Origin: Aquarana catesbeiana
Lineage: Eukaryota; Chordata; Amphibia; Anura; Ranidae
Direction of reading: 5' to 3'
NCBI RefSeq assembly: GCF_042186555.1
Contig: NC_133326.1
Span: forward strand, 692,109,700 to 692,173,699
Length of the DNA: 64,000 bases
The notes under the pieces were generated by a model. The model was not told where the DNA came from. It made no database searches and saw only the letters and a list, made by a program, of their open reading frames with translations. The first letter of the stretch is position 1, and each line of letters starts with the position of its first letter. Shown here piece after piece: positions 23,690 to 34,009 of this stretch. A program made the position numbers and the translations under genes.

Positions 23690-25085
23690 TGGGCGCCACC
23701 ACCAATGCCTAAGGCACAATTTTTCAGCCCCTGTTTAACAATGGCGTGTGATTACAATTTTTGATGCAATGCTTTGCAGTAGGGCTCGTTCCTGCGTTCC
23801 AACTAGAGTGTCTGTGAGGGGTTGCAGTGTTGTGGCACCAGCACCAGTGCCTAAGGCCCAATATTTCTGCCCCTGTTTAACAGGGGCGTGTAATTACAAT
23901 TTTTGATGCAATACTTTGCAGCAGGGCTCGTTCCTGCGTTCCAACTAGAGTGTCTGTGAGGGGTTGCAGTGTTGTAGCACCAGCACCAGTGCCTAAGGCC
24001 CAATTTTTCTGCCCCTGTTTAAAAGGGGCGTGTAATTACAATTTTTGATGCAATACTTTGCAGCAGGGCTCGTTCCTGCGTTCCAACTAGAGTGTCTGTG
24101 AGGGGTTGCAGTGTTGTAGCACCAGTGCCTAAGGCCCAATTTTTCTGCCCCTGTTTAACAGGGGCGTGTAATTACAGTTTTTGATGCAATACTTTGCAGC
24201 AGGGCTCGTTCCTGCGTTCCAACTAGAGTGTCTGTGAGGGGTTGCAGTGTTGTAGCACCAGCACCAGTGCCTAAGGCCCAATTTTTCTGCCCCTGTTTAA
24301 CAGGGGCGTGTAATTACAATTTTTGATGCAATACTTTGCAGCAGGGCTCGTTCCTGCGTTCCAACTAGAGTGTCTGTGAGGGGTTGCAGTCTTGTAGCAC
24401 CAGCACCAGTGCCTAAGGCCCAATTTTTCTGCCCCTGTTTAACAGGGGCGTGTAATTACAATTTTTGATGCAATACTTTGCAGCAGGGCTCGTTCCTGCG
24501 TTCCAACTAGAGTGTCTGTGAGGGGTTGCAGTGTTGTAGCACCAGCACCAGTGCCTAAGGCCCAATTTTTCTGCCCCTGTTTAAAAGGGGCGTGTAATTA
24601 CAATTTTTGATGCAATACTTTGCAGCAGGGCTCGTTCCTGCATTCCAACTAGAGTGTCTGTGAGGGGTTGCAGTGTTGTAGCACCAGCACCAGTGCCTAA
24701 GGCCCAATTTTTCTGCCCCTGTTTAACAGGGGCGTGTAATTACAATTTTTGATGCAATACTTTGCAGCAGGGCTCGTTCCTGCGTTCCAACTAGAGTGTC
24801 TGTGAGGGGTTGCATTGTTGTGGCACCAGCACCACCACCACCACCACCACCAAAGGCCCAATTTTTCTGCCCCTGTTAACAGGGGCATGTAATTACAATT
24901 CTTGATCTAATATTTCACAGCAGGGCCAATTTCTGCACCCACCAAGAGCGAGTGAGGACTTACAGTGTTGTGGCACCACCACCACCACCACCAAAGGCCC
25001 AGTTTTTCTGCCCCTGTTCAACAGGGGCATGTAATTACAATTCTTGATCTAATATTTCACAGCAGGGCCCTGTGAGGGCTTACGT
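23690..25085 (+). repeat. Tandem array, about 140-146 bp unit, 3' part of the hAT
   Basis: About ten copies of a unit containing 'cctaaggcccaatttttctg', 'ggggcgtgtaattacaattt', 'gcagcagggctcgttcctgc' and 'gtctgtgaggggttgcagtg'. The middle copies are nearly identical and the last two are diverged. A CCA trinucleotide run has expanded near 24830-24850 and 24975-24993. It lies downstream of the transposase stop and is not coding. Confidence 0.95.
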
Positions 25086-26406
25086 TGTTGTGGCCACAAC
25101 AACACCTAAGGGCCAAATTTATGCTGAGTATATAGGGCAGGCCCCTACTTTCAAACATCTAACTTACAAACGACTCCTACTTGCAAACGGAAGGAGACAA
25201 CAGGAAGTGAGATGAAATCTACCCCTAGGAAGGGAAATTCTCTCCTGTAAGAGTTAATATGGGAAAAACATTTCTCCTTTCCACTGATGCTTTCCAATCC
25301 TTGTTCCACAAAAAAACCCAAATTTTCAAAAAACATTTGTCATTGGGACAAAAAGTGAGGTGAAATCTTCTAAAGAGGAGGAAAGACAGCAAAACAAATG
25401 TCACAGGAGTGATAACCCTTCCCTATGTTTTCCAAAAAGCTTAAAAAAGATTTTTTGGCTGGAGCTAAACACGTTAAAAATGTACCCGTTCAAAATGACA
25501 AACAGATTCTACTTAACAACAAACCTACAGTCCCTGTCTTGTTTGCACCGCCTGTATACTGCTGTTCAGAGTATATAGAGCCTTGTGGCCCCACACCTTT
25601 CCTTATTTTAATTTGGGTGCGGGGTTCCCCTTAATATCCATACAAGACCCAAAGGGCCTGGTAATGGACTGGGGGGTACCCATGCCGTTTGTCTCACTGA
25701 TTTTCATCCATATTGCCAGGACCCGACATTACATTAAACCCGCAAGCAGTTTTAAATGAGATTTTTTCCTTTAAAAATGACATTTGGTGCAGGGACTGTT
25801 CTAAACACGGGAAACACGCGCCACTTTACAGGCATACTATAGACACCCCCCAGGTACGATATTTAAAGGAATATTTCACTTTTTTTTTTACTTTAAGCAT
25901 CATTAAAATCACTGCTCCCGAAAAAACGTCCGTTTTTAAAAGTTTTTTTTGCATTGATACATGTCCCCTGGGGTAGGACCTGGGTCCCCAAATCCTTTTT
26001 AGGACAATACCATGCAAATTAGCCTTTAAAATGAGCACTTTTGATTTCAAACGTTCGAGTCCCATAGACGTCAATGGGGTTCTAACGTTTGTGCGAATTT
26101 TCGGTCCGTTCGCAGATTCTGGTGCGAACCGAACCGGGGGGGGGGTGTTCGGCTCATCCCTAGTTATGAGTCGTGTTTTTTTGCATTAAAATTAAAAAAA
26201 GTGTATTTTTAAAATATTTTTCCCAAAAACTGCGTTTGAAAACCCGCTTCACAATTACTGTATGACAAAATTTATTCTCTAGGGCCTCTGCTTTAAAAAT
26301 ATATATAATGTTTGGGGGTTCTAACAAATTTTCTAGAAAAAAAAAACAACTGATTTTCACATGTAAACAAAAAGTGCCAGAAAATGCCTGGTCTTTAAAT
26401 GGTTAA

Positions 26407-26815
26407 GCAGGGTTCTCAGAGCATCCCCTTACATCAGAGTTTGCAGAGTTCTCCCTTACACCAGAGTTCAAAGCATTCCCCTTTAATCTGGGGTCCCAGA
26501 AAACCCCTTACATTAGAGCCTGCTGAGCCCCCCTTAAATCTGATTCTGCAGAGTCTCTTATATCAGAGTCTACCGAGCACCCCTTACATCAGAGCCCATA
26601 AAGCCCCCCTTTACATTAGATTCTGCAGAGTGACCCTTACATCAGTGTCTGCTGAACCTCCCTTACATCAGAGTCTGCAGAGCCCCATTTACCTCAGAAT
26701 CTGCAAGAGCCCCTTAAATAAGAGTGCGCAGAGAGCCCCTTACATCAGAGTCCGCAGAGTATCTCTTACATCAGAGTCCGCAGAGCTCCCCTTACATTAG
26801 AGTCCCTGGCTCTGG
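26407..26815. repeat. Minisatellite, about 30-32 bp unit
   Basis: About thirteen imperfect copies of 'ccttacatcagagtctgcag' style units. This is the right-hand part of the array split by the TTAA element. The unit B version at 51570-51712 has about four units, so copy number differs between the paralogs. Confidence 0.85.
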
Positions 26816-26960
26816 CCTGTAAAAGAGACACTAGCAGCTCAGAGCCCTGCAGCAGCTGGGGAGCCACAGTCTGGGCTCTTGGGGTGGGCCCCCACACTGG
26901 CGGAACTCCAAGGCCCAGTAGCAAGTGCGACCTTTGCGACCCTGGTAGTTCCGCCACTCT

Positions 26961-27135
26961 GATGTCCAACAAGCTTATGTAGTTGTGATGGTCAAATGCC
27001 TACAAGCCTTTGATCATGTGGTGTATGGCTTATGGCACTTTTAACATTTTAGATATCTTTGCATCACCTTTTCTGAATATTCCAGCACAAATTAGTTCTG
27101 ATTACCTAATTATTTATTTTTTCCTCTGAACAAAG
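26961..27135. other. Receptor gene 1 upstream region (unit A)
   Basis: It begins with a Tc1 3' terminus (gatgtccaacaagcttatg) and continues with AT-rich unique sequence shared with unit B. No clear TATA box or non-coding 5' exon can be assigned. Olfactory receptor promoters usually lie kilobases upstream at a non-coding exon. Confidence 0.4.
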
Positions 27136-27163
27136 CTGTTTCCTTTTTTGTACTCTCTTCAGG
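27136..27163 (+). promoter_or_regulatory. Putative 3' splice acceptor before receptor gene 1
   Basis: The pyrimidine-rich tract tttccttttttg with ctctcttcag ends in AG directly before GTT ATG. Vertebrate olfactory receptor genes commonly have a 5' UTR intron ending close to the start codon. The equivalent site before gene 2 (55970-55989) ends tctctttag. This also argues that an upstream TTG-initiated frame is not the real start. Confidence 0.6.
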
Positions 27164-27165
27164 TT

Positions 27166-28113
27166 ATGAAGGAGAAAAATGTGTCCCGTATTACCATGAT
27201 CCACCTATTAGGACTTCAGACTCCACACAGTATAACATTTCTAATCTTTTTTCTTTTCCTTTTGATTTATTGTGTGACAATATGTGGAAACCTCCTGATC
27301 ATCACATTGGTGTCCTACAGCAAATCCCTCCATTCTCCCATGTACTTCTTCCTCTCCCAGCTGTCTCTATCAGATATCTTACTGGTAACCGACATTCTTC
27401 CTAACACACTCCACACTGTTTTGATGAAAGGGATCATAATATCATTTTCTGATTGCATCACCCAGTTTTATTTTTTTGCTGTTTCTGAAGGTCTTGAGTG
27501 TCTTCTTCTGACAGTGATGTGTTATGACAGATATGTGGCCATCTGTAAACCATTACATTATACTTTATTAATGAACGTCCAGCTCTGCTGGTTGATGATT
27601 ATCACATGTTGGGTGTTAAGTCTTTTAGTAGGATTAATTCTCACTTTAACAGTATCACAATTGGATTTTTGTGGTCCCAACATTGTCAATCACTTTTTCT
27701 GTGATCTTGATCCAATCCTACAACTCTCCTGCTCTGATGTTCCTAATGTTCTACTAGAAGTGACATTAATGAATGTTATTATTGTTATCACCCCATTCTT
27801 TATAATTATTGTATCATATGTTTATATTATAATCACTATTTTTAAAATTCCATCTATTACTGGCAGACAAAAAGTTTTCTCAACATGCAGCTCCCATCTC
27901 ACTGTAGTTTGTATTTATTATGGTACCATGGTTTGCGTTTATTTGGTACCTAGTAAAGGCCAGTCATGGGATATCACTAAATTCTTGTCATTGCTGTACA
28001 CTGTGGTCACCCCATTGATAAATCCAATTATATACAGCCTGAGGAATAAAGACTTAAAAAAAGCTGTAGCTAATATCATGAACCACTGTCTGCAATTGCA
28101 TATGAGTAAATAG
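27166..28113 (+). CDS. Olfactory receptor 1 (class II type), intact
   Basis: The product is a 315-aa rhodopsin-family G-protein-coupled receptor expected in the plasma membrane of sensory neurons, signalling through a Golf-type G protein. The start is ATG 27166 just after a splice acceptor. The N-terminus has an N-glycosylation site (NVS, residues 5-7) and no signal peptide. Family marks in order: GN in TM1 (41-42), LHSPMYFFL (55-63), a Cys before TM3 (97), MCYDRYVAIC (117-126; C replaces the usual A in MAYDRY), several Cys in the second extracellular loop (FCGPN, FFCDL, LSCSD), SYVYI at the end of TM5, KVFSTCSSHL in TM6, and PLINPIIYSLRN in TM7. The length is normal and no lesion is seen. 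It is closest by memory to amphibian OR11-like receptors, but I give no symbol. It is the unit A paralog of the gene at 55993. Confidence 0.96.
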   Translation: MKEKNVSRITMIHLLGLQTPHSITFLIFFLFLLIYCVTICGNLLIITLVSYSKSLHSPMYFFLSQLSLSDILLVTDILPNTLHTVLMKGIIISFSDCITQFYFFAVSEGLECLLLTVMCYDRYVAICKPLHYTLLMNVQLCWLMIITCWVLSLLVGLILTLTVSQLDFCGPNIVNHFFCDLDPILQLSCSDVPNVLLEVTLMNVIIVITPFFIIIVSYVYIIITIFKIPSITGRQKVFSTCSSHLTVVCIYYGTMVCVYLVPSKGQSWDITKFLSLLYTVVTPLINPIIYSLRNKDLKKAVANIMNHCLQLHMSK

Positions 28114-28192
28114 TCATAAAATAATAATTTCGTTTTAGTTAAGTTTAAATTGAAGTTGGATATCAGATCTTCATAGCAAATATGAAATCCAT

Positions 28193-29980
28193 AAGGCTCG
28201 ATTCACACTAATGCATTTTTTGATGCTTTTTGCAGTAACGCATTTCCTTTTTTAACATGGGTTCCTATGGAACACGTTCACATCAATGCATTTTTGTGCC
28301 TCTGTGTTTTTGGAAAGGGTCAGGGACTTTTTTCCCACAAAACGCAGCATTTTGCATGTAATAGATCTCAATGGTCCTGCATCCAAAACGCAAGTACTAC
28401 GTTTTTAGCATGATTTTACCGCGATTTTGCCACAATTTGTGTTTTGCGATTTGTGTGTTTTTCTTGGCTTCACATTCACTGTATATAGCTGGTTGCTAAG
28501 GAGCCGGCCGGCGTCCTTAACAACCAATTAGTCATCAGTGGAACACGCTGACAGCTGAAAGTAAAAAAAAATTATTTGCAGGCTAAAACCTTCCAGGCCC
28601 TTTGGTTTGATATGGATTCGGAGGGGACACCCCCCCACGCCATTTTTTTTTTAAAGTAGTGTAGTTTGACAAAAGACAATAGACAGTTTTTGACAAGTCC
28701 TTTATTAAAAATGTCTTCTTCCTCCTTCGCTTCTTCCTCCGGTCTTCTTCTTTCCCCGCTTCTTCCTCTGGTCTTCTTCTTCCCCCGCTTCTTCCTTCGG
28801 TCTTCTTCTTCTGGTCTTCTTCTTCTTTCTCCAGTCTTCTTTCTCCGGTGTTTTTCTTTCTCCACCGCCGCTCCCATTGCCGACCCACTTAAAATTAAAA
28901 ACGACCCTCCTCCGATGCTGTGCCCCGCCGATCTGTCCGCTTCAATGTCGCATTTCATATATAACTGTGGGGCGTGGCCATTGTATGGCTTCAGCCAGAG
29001 ACCCCACCCCCTTGTGACATCACAGACCCATCATGCCTTGGGCGGTGACCTCACAAGGGGGTCTCTGAATGACATCATCTGCCCCATCGCAGCTTCGGAG
29101 TAGGTAGTGGCGGCGGAGGAAGAAGAACCCTGGAGAAATAAGAAGTAGACCAGAGGAAAAACAAGAAGACCTGAGGAGGAAGCGGGGGAAGAAGAAGAAG
29201 GAAGAAGTGGGGGAAGAAGAAGACCGGAGGAAGCCGGGGTAGAAGAAGACAGAGGAAGAAGTGGGGGAAGAAGAAGACCGGCGAAAGAAGCGGGGGGAAG
29301 AAGAAGACCGGAGGAAACAGTGGGGAAGAAGAAGACTTTCTGATAAAGGTCTTGTCAAAAACTGTCTATTGTCTTTTGTTACACTACGCTAATTTTTTGG
29401 TGAATGTGTAGGGGTACAATATACCCCATACTCATTCACATGGGGAGGTGGGCCGGGATCTGGAAGCCCCTTGTTAAAGGGGGCTTTTGGATTCTAATAA
29501 GTTCCCTGCCTGCAGAACCCCACAACCACCTGCCAGGGTTGTGGGGAAGAGGCCCTTGTCCCCATTCACATGTTGAGGGCATGCGGCTTGGTATGGTCTC
29601 TTTCCTGACCTCCAAGGCTGCATGCTTGGATAAGGATCTGGTATGGATTTTTTGTTAAATTTTGGCGTGGGGTGTCCCCTCCAAATCTATACCAGACCAA
29701 GGGTCTGGTATGGTTTTGGAGGGGACACCATGCCGTTTTTTCCCTGCAATTTTTTTTTTTACATTCGGCTGCCAGCGGGGATGCCCACTGACAGCTGATG
29801 ACTCATTGGTTGTTAAGGAAGCAGCGGTCGCTTCTTAGCAACTGGCTATATACAGTGAATGTAAAAGAAAAGAAGCAAAATGCAAGTTGCGGCAAAATCT
29901 CAGTAAAAACGTGGTAAAAAAACACGGAAAGCACAGCAAAAACGGTCAAAAGCAACATGCATAGATGTGAATCGAGCCTT
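28193..29980. mobile_element. Foldback element downstream of receptor gene 1
   Basis: The ends are inverted (aaggctcgattcacact and agatgtgaatcgagcctt). The interior forms an imperfect palindrome with CT-rich (28708-28860) and GA-rich (29110-29340) arms, around a centre near 29050. The right half holds about 300 bp (29400-29700) missing from the left. Unit B lacks it: there the flank reads gaaatccattagactcc. The neighbouring aaatccat and aaatctga could be a decayed 8-bp duplication. Interior segments resemble those of the foldback at 59119-61962. Confidence 0.75.
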
Positions 29981-30066
29981 AAATCTGACTCCATAGCCTT
30001 GTTTTTAAAAGTTTTGCAGTCATAGATTGATAATTGTAATTCTCCTAATCTATATTATTCCCTGTA

Positions 30067-31650
30067 CAGTGCATTCGGACAGTATTCACAACACTTCACT
30101 TTTTCCACATTTTGTTATGTTACAGCCTTATTCCAAAATGGATTAAATTATTTTTCTCAAAATTCTACAAACAATACCCCATAATGACAATGTCAAAGAA
30201 GTTTGTTTGAAATCTTTGCAAATGTATTAAAAATAAAAAATTAAAAAAAATCACATGTACATAAGTATTCACAGCCTTTGAGAATACTTTGTTAAAGCAC
30301 TTTTGGCAGCAATTACAGTCTCAAGTCTTTTAGAGTATGATGCTACAAGCTTGGCACAGCTATTTTTGGGGAGTTTCTCCCATTCTTCTTTGCAAGACCT
30401 CTCAAGCTCCATCAGGTTGGATGGGGAGCATCAGTGCACAGCCATTTTCAGATCTCACCAGAGATGTTCAATCGGGTTTAAGTCTGGGCTCTAGCTGGGC
30501 CACTCAAGGACATTCACAGAGTTGTTCCATAGCCACTTCTTTATTATCTTGGCTGTGTGCTTAGGGTCGTTGTCCTGTTGGAAGATGAACCTTCACCCCA
30601 GTCTGAGGTCCAGAGCGCTCTGGAGCAGGTTTTTATCAAGGATATCTCTGTACATTGCTGCCTTTATCTTTCCCTTGATCCTGACTAGTCTCCCAGTTCC
30701 TGCCACTGAAAAACATTTCCAAAGCATGATGCTGCCACCACCATGCTTCACTGTAGGGATGGTATTGGCCAGGTGATGAGCAGTGCCTGGTTTGCTTCAG
30801 ACATGATGCTTGGCATTCAGGCCAAAGAGTTCAATCTTTGTTTCATCAGAACAGAGAATTTTGTTTCTCATGGTGGTGCCTTACGGTAAACTCCACGTGG
30901 GCTTTTACTGAGGAGTGGCTTCTGTCTGGCTACTCTACCATACAGGCCTGATTGGTGGAGTGCTGCAGAGATGGTTGTTCTTCTGGAAGTTTCTCCTCTC
31001 TCCATAGAGAAACACTGGAGCACTTTCAGAGTGACATTGGGTTCTTGGCCTTCTCCCCGATCGCTCAGTTTGGCCGGGCGGCCCGCTCTAGGAAGAGTCC
31101 TCGTGGTTCCAAACTTCTTCCATTTACAGATGATGGAGGCCACTGTGCTCATTAGAACCTTCAATGCTGCAGACATTTTTCTGTACCCTTCCCAGATCTA
31201 TGCCTCAATACAATCCTATCTCAGAGGTCTACAGACAAATCCTTGGACTTCATGGCTTGGTTTGTGCTCTGACATGCACTGTTAACGGTGCAACCTTATA
31301 TAGACATATATAGGTATGTGCCTTTCCAAATCATGTCCAATCAACTGAATTTACCACAGGTGGACTTCAATCACGTTGTAGAAACATCTTAAGAATGATC
31401 AGTGGAGACAGGATGCACCTGAGCTAAATTTTGAGTGTCATGGCAAAGGCTGCGCATATTTATGTACATGTGATTTTTTTCATTATTTATTTTTAACAAA
31501 TTTGCAAAGATTGCAAACAAATGTATTTCACATTGTCATTATGCATTGTTGTTTGTAGAATTTTGAGGGAAATAATGAATTTAATTAATCTTGGAATAAG
31601 GCTATAATATAACAAAATGTGGAAAAAGTGAATACTTTCTGCATGTACTT
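30067..31650 (-). mobile_element. Tc1-like transposon, full length but dead
   Basis: The ends are cagtgcattcggacagtatt after TA on the left and 'aatactttctgcatgtactt' on the right. The size of about 1.6 kb fits Tc1. It is related to, but clearly diverged from, the copy at 35805-38544. Confidence 0.88.
30290..31300 (-). pseudogene. Tc1 transposase pseudogene
   Basis: Reading the minus strand from about 31300, the N-terminal helix-turn-helix region is preserved (VASIICKWKKFGTTRTLPRA, then GRPAKLSDRG at 31130-31060). It is followed by RRTTISAALHQSGLYGRVAR. The catalytic region survives only as fragments in changing frames (a SEAWWWQHH-type block, WETSQDQGK, then HLPTGQRP and SPD-like remnants). 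Multiple stops and frameshifts make it non-functional. Confidence 0.85.
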
Positions 31651-31671
31651 GTAAATCTGATTACATCAGTT

Positions 31672-31960
31672 ATTTAACCTTTCTTATCTACTTGACCTCC
31701 GGAAGATCTTCCCCACTTTATGATTAGGCCATTTTTTGCAATACGACACTGCATTACTTTGACTGACAATTGCGCGGTCATGCAGCATTGTACCCAAATT
31801 AAATTTATATCATTTTTTTCCCACAAACAGAGCTTTCTTTTGGTGGTATATGATCACCACAGGATTTTTAATTTGTTGCGCTATAAACAAAAAAAAAACA
31901 ATTTTGAAAAAATAAATAAATATAAATAATAAATAAATAAATAAATACAAATAAATCTAA
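31672..31960. mobile_element. TTAA-element fragment plus A-rich microsatellite
   Basis: From TTAA at about 31673 the sequence parallels the interior of the element at 40576-41696. Shared pieces include 'ttttcccacaaa' and 'ttttggtggtat'. It ends in an (AAAT)n-like run at about 31905-31960. No right terminus is seen. Confidence 0.55.
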
Positions 31961-32731
31961 TTTCTTTCTTTCAATCAGCTTTTATTGTTTAAGGTTCAAA
32001 ACAGAAAAAGAAAATAGTAATGCAACATGAATGACAAGGTTCATAGAACCACATTACATAGTGACATATGAGGACAAGTAGAATATGTGTATCCGTAAAA
32101 GGGTAATATATGTATAAAGTGAGGACACATAGCTTGCCAGGTCAGGTATTTGTACTAGGATATCAGATGGAGACATAACTAGAAAATTGTCTATCATTGC
32201 CTAGAAGATGTATCTGAGACCTTTTGGAAAGGTCTATAGGAGCCAGACATGGTATAGAGAAGAGGAGATATAGAAATAAGTTCAATTTTGCCTCTCCGAT
32301 GAGGGCTAGGTGGAACCCGCCCAGGGTGTGGCACCTATCGTGGGAGGGTCCCCTAGGGCTTGTATCTTAAAATAGAGTGTAATGAGGCCTAAGACCCAGC
32401 CTGTCCAATAAAAACAGTCAACCATAACACCAAGTAGCCTGAGAATGGGGATACAAGAGGGGTATTATCAGGAGATTAGCATTCAGGAATGGCGGCACAC
32501 AAAAAAAAGTAAAGAGGTGAGTAGCCGCTCCTGAATGGAGCTGTCCATTGTATATCTAGAGGAAACCGAATTGGCCCCTTTAAAAAAGCATCCCCTGATG
32601 TGCGTCTCTCACCTACCTAAAATGAGACCTCCCATATCTAAACCATAAGAAAATGAACAACAAAAGAGACCATCTTCTCCTGGGCCATGATCTATGAGAT
32701 TTTCTTTTTTGCCATGGTGCAGAAGACGAAG

Positions 32732-33114
32732 ACAAACCATGCTGTGTTTACCAATTGGAGAACTTAGGAGGGAGGGATCCCCTGAGGGGAGGAGCTTTAT
32801 ATCCCACCCTTGGTTCATGGACACTCAGGCATTTATAAGGAGTGACTGCTGAAGGAGGTAACTTTGCATAGCTCTGATGAAGAAGGGATTTTCCCTTCGA
32901 AACGCGTAAGCTGTTGTGATATGTATGCATTTCTCTACGATTTTTGGAAGGCATCGCCCATCCTATAGTCGCATGCTGGCTGTCGGTACACTTCGTGTTG
33001 TGCCTCTTCCATCCATTGCTTGTGAGTTGTTTCTTTTAATCATTTTTAAATAAATCTTTTTATAAAAGTTAATACACTAGGCTGGTGCGCCCCTGTTTTT
33101 CTTTTGTCTCGGTT
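32732..33114 (+). mobile_element. Short PLE-type insertion with a hammerhead-like motif
   Basis: The 383-bp segment is flanked by tgcagaagacgaag (32718-32731) and tgcagatgacgaag (33115-33128), a 14-bp duplication with one mismatch. The related L1 copy at 62.5 kb has a single tgcagaagatgaag and lacks the segment, a clean empty site. It has a hammerhead-like core at 32870-32912 and an AATAAA-containing tail near 33050. The end 'acactaggctggtgcgccc' is also seen, in variant form, at 40390 and 41765. Confidence 0.85.
32868..32914 (+). ncRNA. Hammerhead-ribozyme-like motif
   Basis: CUGAUGA (32874-32880) is followed by an A, a 7-bp stem II (GAAGGGA pairing with TCCCTTC), then GAAAC GC GUA. Stem I can pair AGCT on both sides (32870-32873 and 32909-32912). 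The predicted cleavage site follows A32908 (GUA). The extra A after the CUGAUGA box departs from the standard core and may weaken activity. Confidence 0.6.
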
Positions 33115-33244
33115 TGCAGATGACGAAGGGTTGCTTCCAGTCTCTTGCTATTGTCAATTTAGCAACCAGGAAGATGAAGTGGGTCAGCCTCCTCTTGCTC
33201 TTGGATGCCTTTACTACTGGAAAGTTTAATAAAGCTATTTGAGG

Positions 33245-34009
33245 GGATTTGGGAACAAGGCGTTCAATTCGCCTTCTCACTTCACTTCCGGTATTCAGTC
33301 TACGTCTGCTTCCAGGCACTCCCTACGCGTTACGTCACCACGTGACTTCATCCGGGGTCCTGGATTGGCTGTTGTGGACTTGTTTATAAATCGTAAAGTG
33401 GAGCATTTACGGTTCTATGATTTATACTATTTACGTGTGGCGAATTGACCACCACACGTTGTATTTTCTATGTTTTTATGATTCATTTTTGATGTAAGAG
33501 TCCAACTTATTTTATTTAATAAACACCATCGGTTATTTAACATACTACACTATTGGAGGCCTTCCTTTCCTTCCCTCCTTTGGTGATTTTTATCACAATT
33601 GGAGCATATAGGGAAACGGTGTGTCCATCATCTTATCCAGTTATTCGGTGTGTGTTTTCTGGAGAATCATTTAAAGATGGAGACGCCCTAGTGGAGGATG
33701 GAGGAATAAAGGGTTAAAGGCTGATGATATGGTGTTGATGCTGGCTACTGAGAGATTTGAGGTGAGAGTTCTGTGAGCTCATTTTCTGTTGGATATACAT
33801 TACAGACGAGATTGAAGTTTAGAATTGGATATATTGAAGAGCAGGTCTTCATACTGATATATTTACCTGCATCTGTGTATGGACTCCTGTCATTTCCTGT
33901 TTCACTTTTCACCATTTTTTGAAGACCCACGTTCTCCTTGTTTTCTCTGAACTTTATTATTATATATACAGTATATATTTATATATTAATTTTTACATTG
34001 CGCAAGATC
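33245..34009. mobile_element. PLE-type insertion in the L1 (shared with 62.6 kb)
   Basis: Foreign sequence begins after gaggggatttggg in the L1 ORF2 end. It has a hammerhead-like relic on the minus strand at 33318-33358, an AATAAA at about 33520 and 'acactattggaggcc', a tail also seen near 15885. The matching insertion at 62627-62997 is in the same place in its L1, so it predates the copying of the composite. The right part, 33640-34009, is missing from the 62-kb copy. Confidence 0.6.
33318..33360 (-). ncRNA. Degenerate hammerhead-like motif
   Basis: On the minus strand: CGGATGA, an A, GTCAC/GTGAC stem II, then GTAAC GC GTA. Two core changes are present (U4 to G and A13 to U by standard numbering), so it is probably inactive. 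The 62.7-kb copy keeps CTGATGA. Confidence 0.4.

Larger units (their letters stand above)
18235..26162 (+). mobile_element. Autonomous hAT transposon, 7.9 kb, apparently intact
   Basis: The inverted ends TAGGGATGAGC and GCTCATCCCTA (one mismatch inside) are flanked by an exact 8-bp duplication, gttatgag (18227-18234 and 26163-26170). It has a promoter-like 5' region, a tandem array, a full-length transposase frame (20266-23565), a second tandem array and a 3' end. Nothing visible breaks it. It lies inside the TTAA element and is absent from duplication unit B, so it is younger than both. Its 5' and 3' ends are found as fragments and as a foldback element at 57.5-62 kb. Confidence 0.95.
15216..26406. 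mobile_element. TTAA-flanked element with two large insertions
   Basis: Flanking TTAA sites are at 15216-15219 and 26403-26406, with inverted ends TTAACCACTT and AAATGGTTAA. The element's own sequence is 15216-15349, about 17281-18226 and 26171-26406. The TTAA duplication is typical of piggyBac and some other superfamilies, and no transposase is present. Similar TTAACCACT ends recur at 40576. Confidence 0.75.
14618..26960. mobile_element. hAT-type MITE carrying a minisatellite, swollen by nested insertions
   Basis: The right terminus is CCTGGTAGTTCCGCCACT, ending near 26960 at the Tc1 sequence. The left terminus is degraded near 14618. Its own body is 14618-15215 plus 26407-26960; everything between is later insertion. 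The same element is at 51570-51868 in unit B without the later insertions. Confidence 0.6.

Noticed and set aside
26399..26800. 133-codon repetitive frame
   Set aside because: Translation of a minisatellite; repeat unit length, not selection, keeps it open.
27148..27165. Six-codon upstream extension of receptor gene 1 from TTG
   Set aside because: It crosses the splice acceptor, and gene 2 starts at the equivalent of ATG 27166.
28572..29358. Arg/Lys/Glu-rich and Ser/Phe-rich frames on both strands
   Set aside because: They are translations of CT/GA-rich tracts in a foldback element, not genes.
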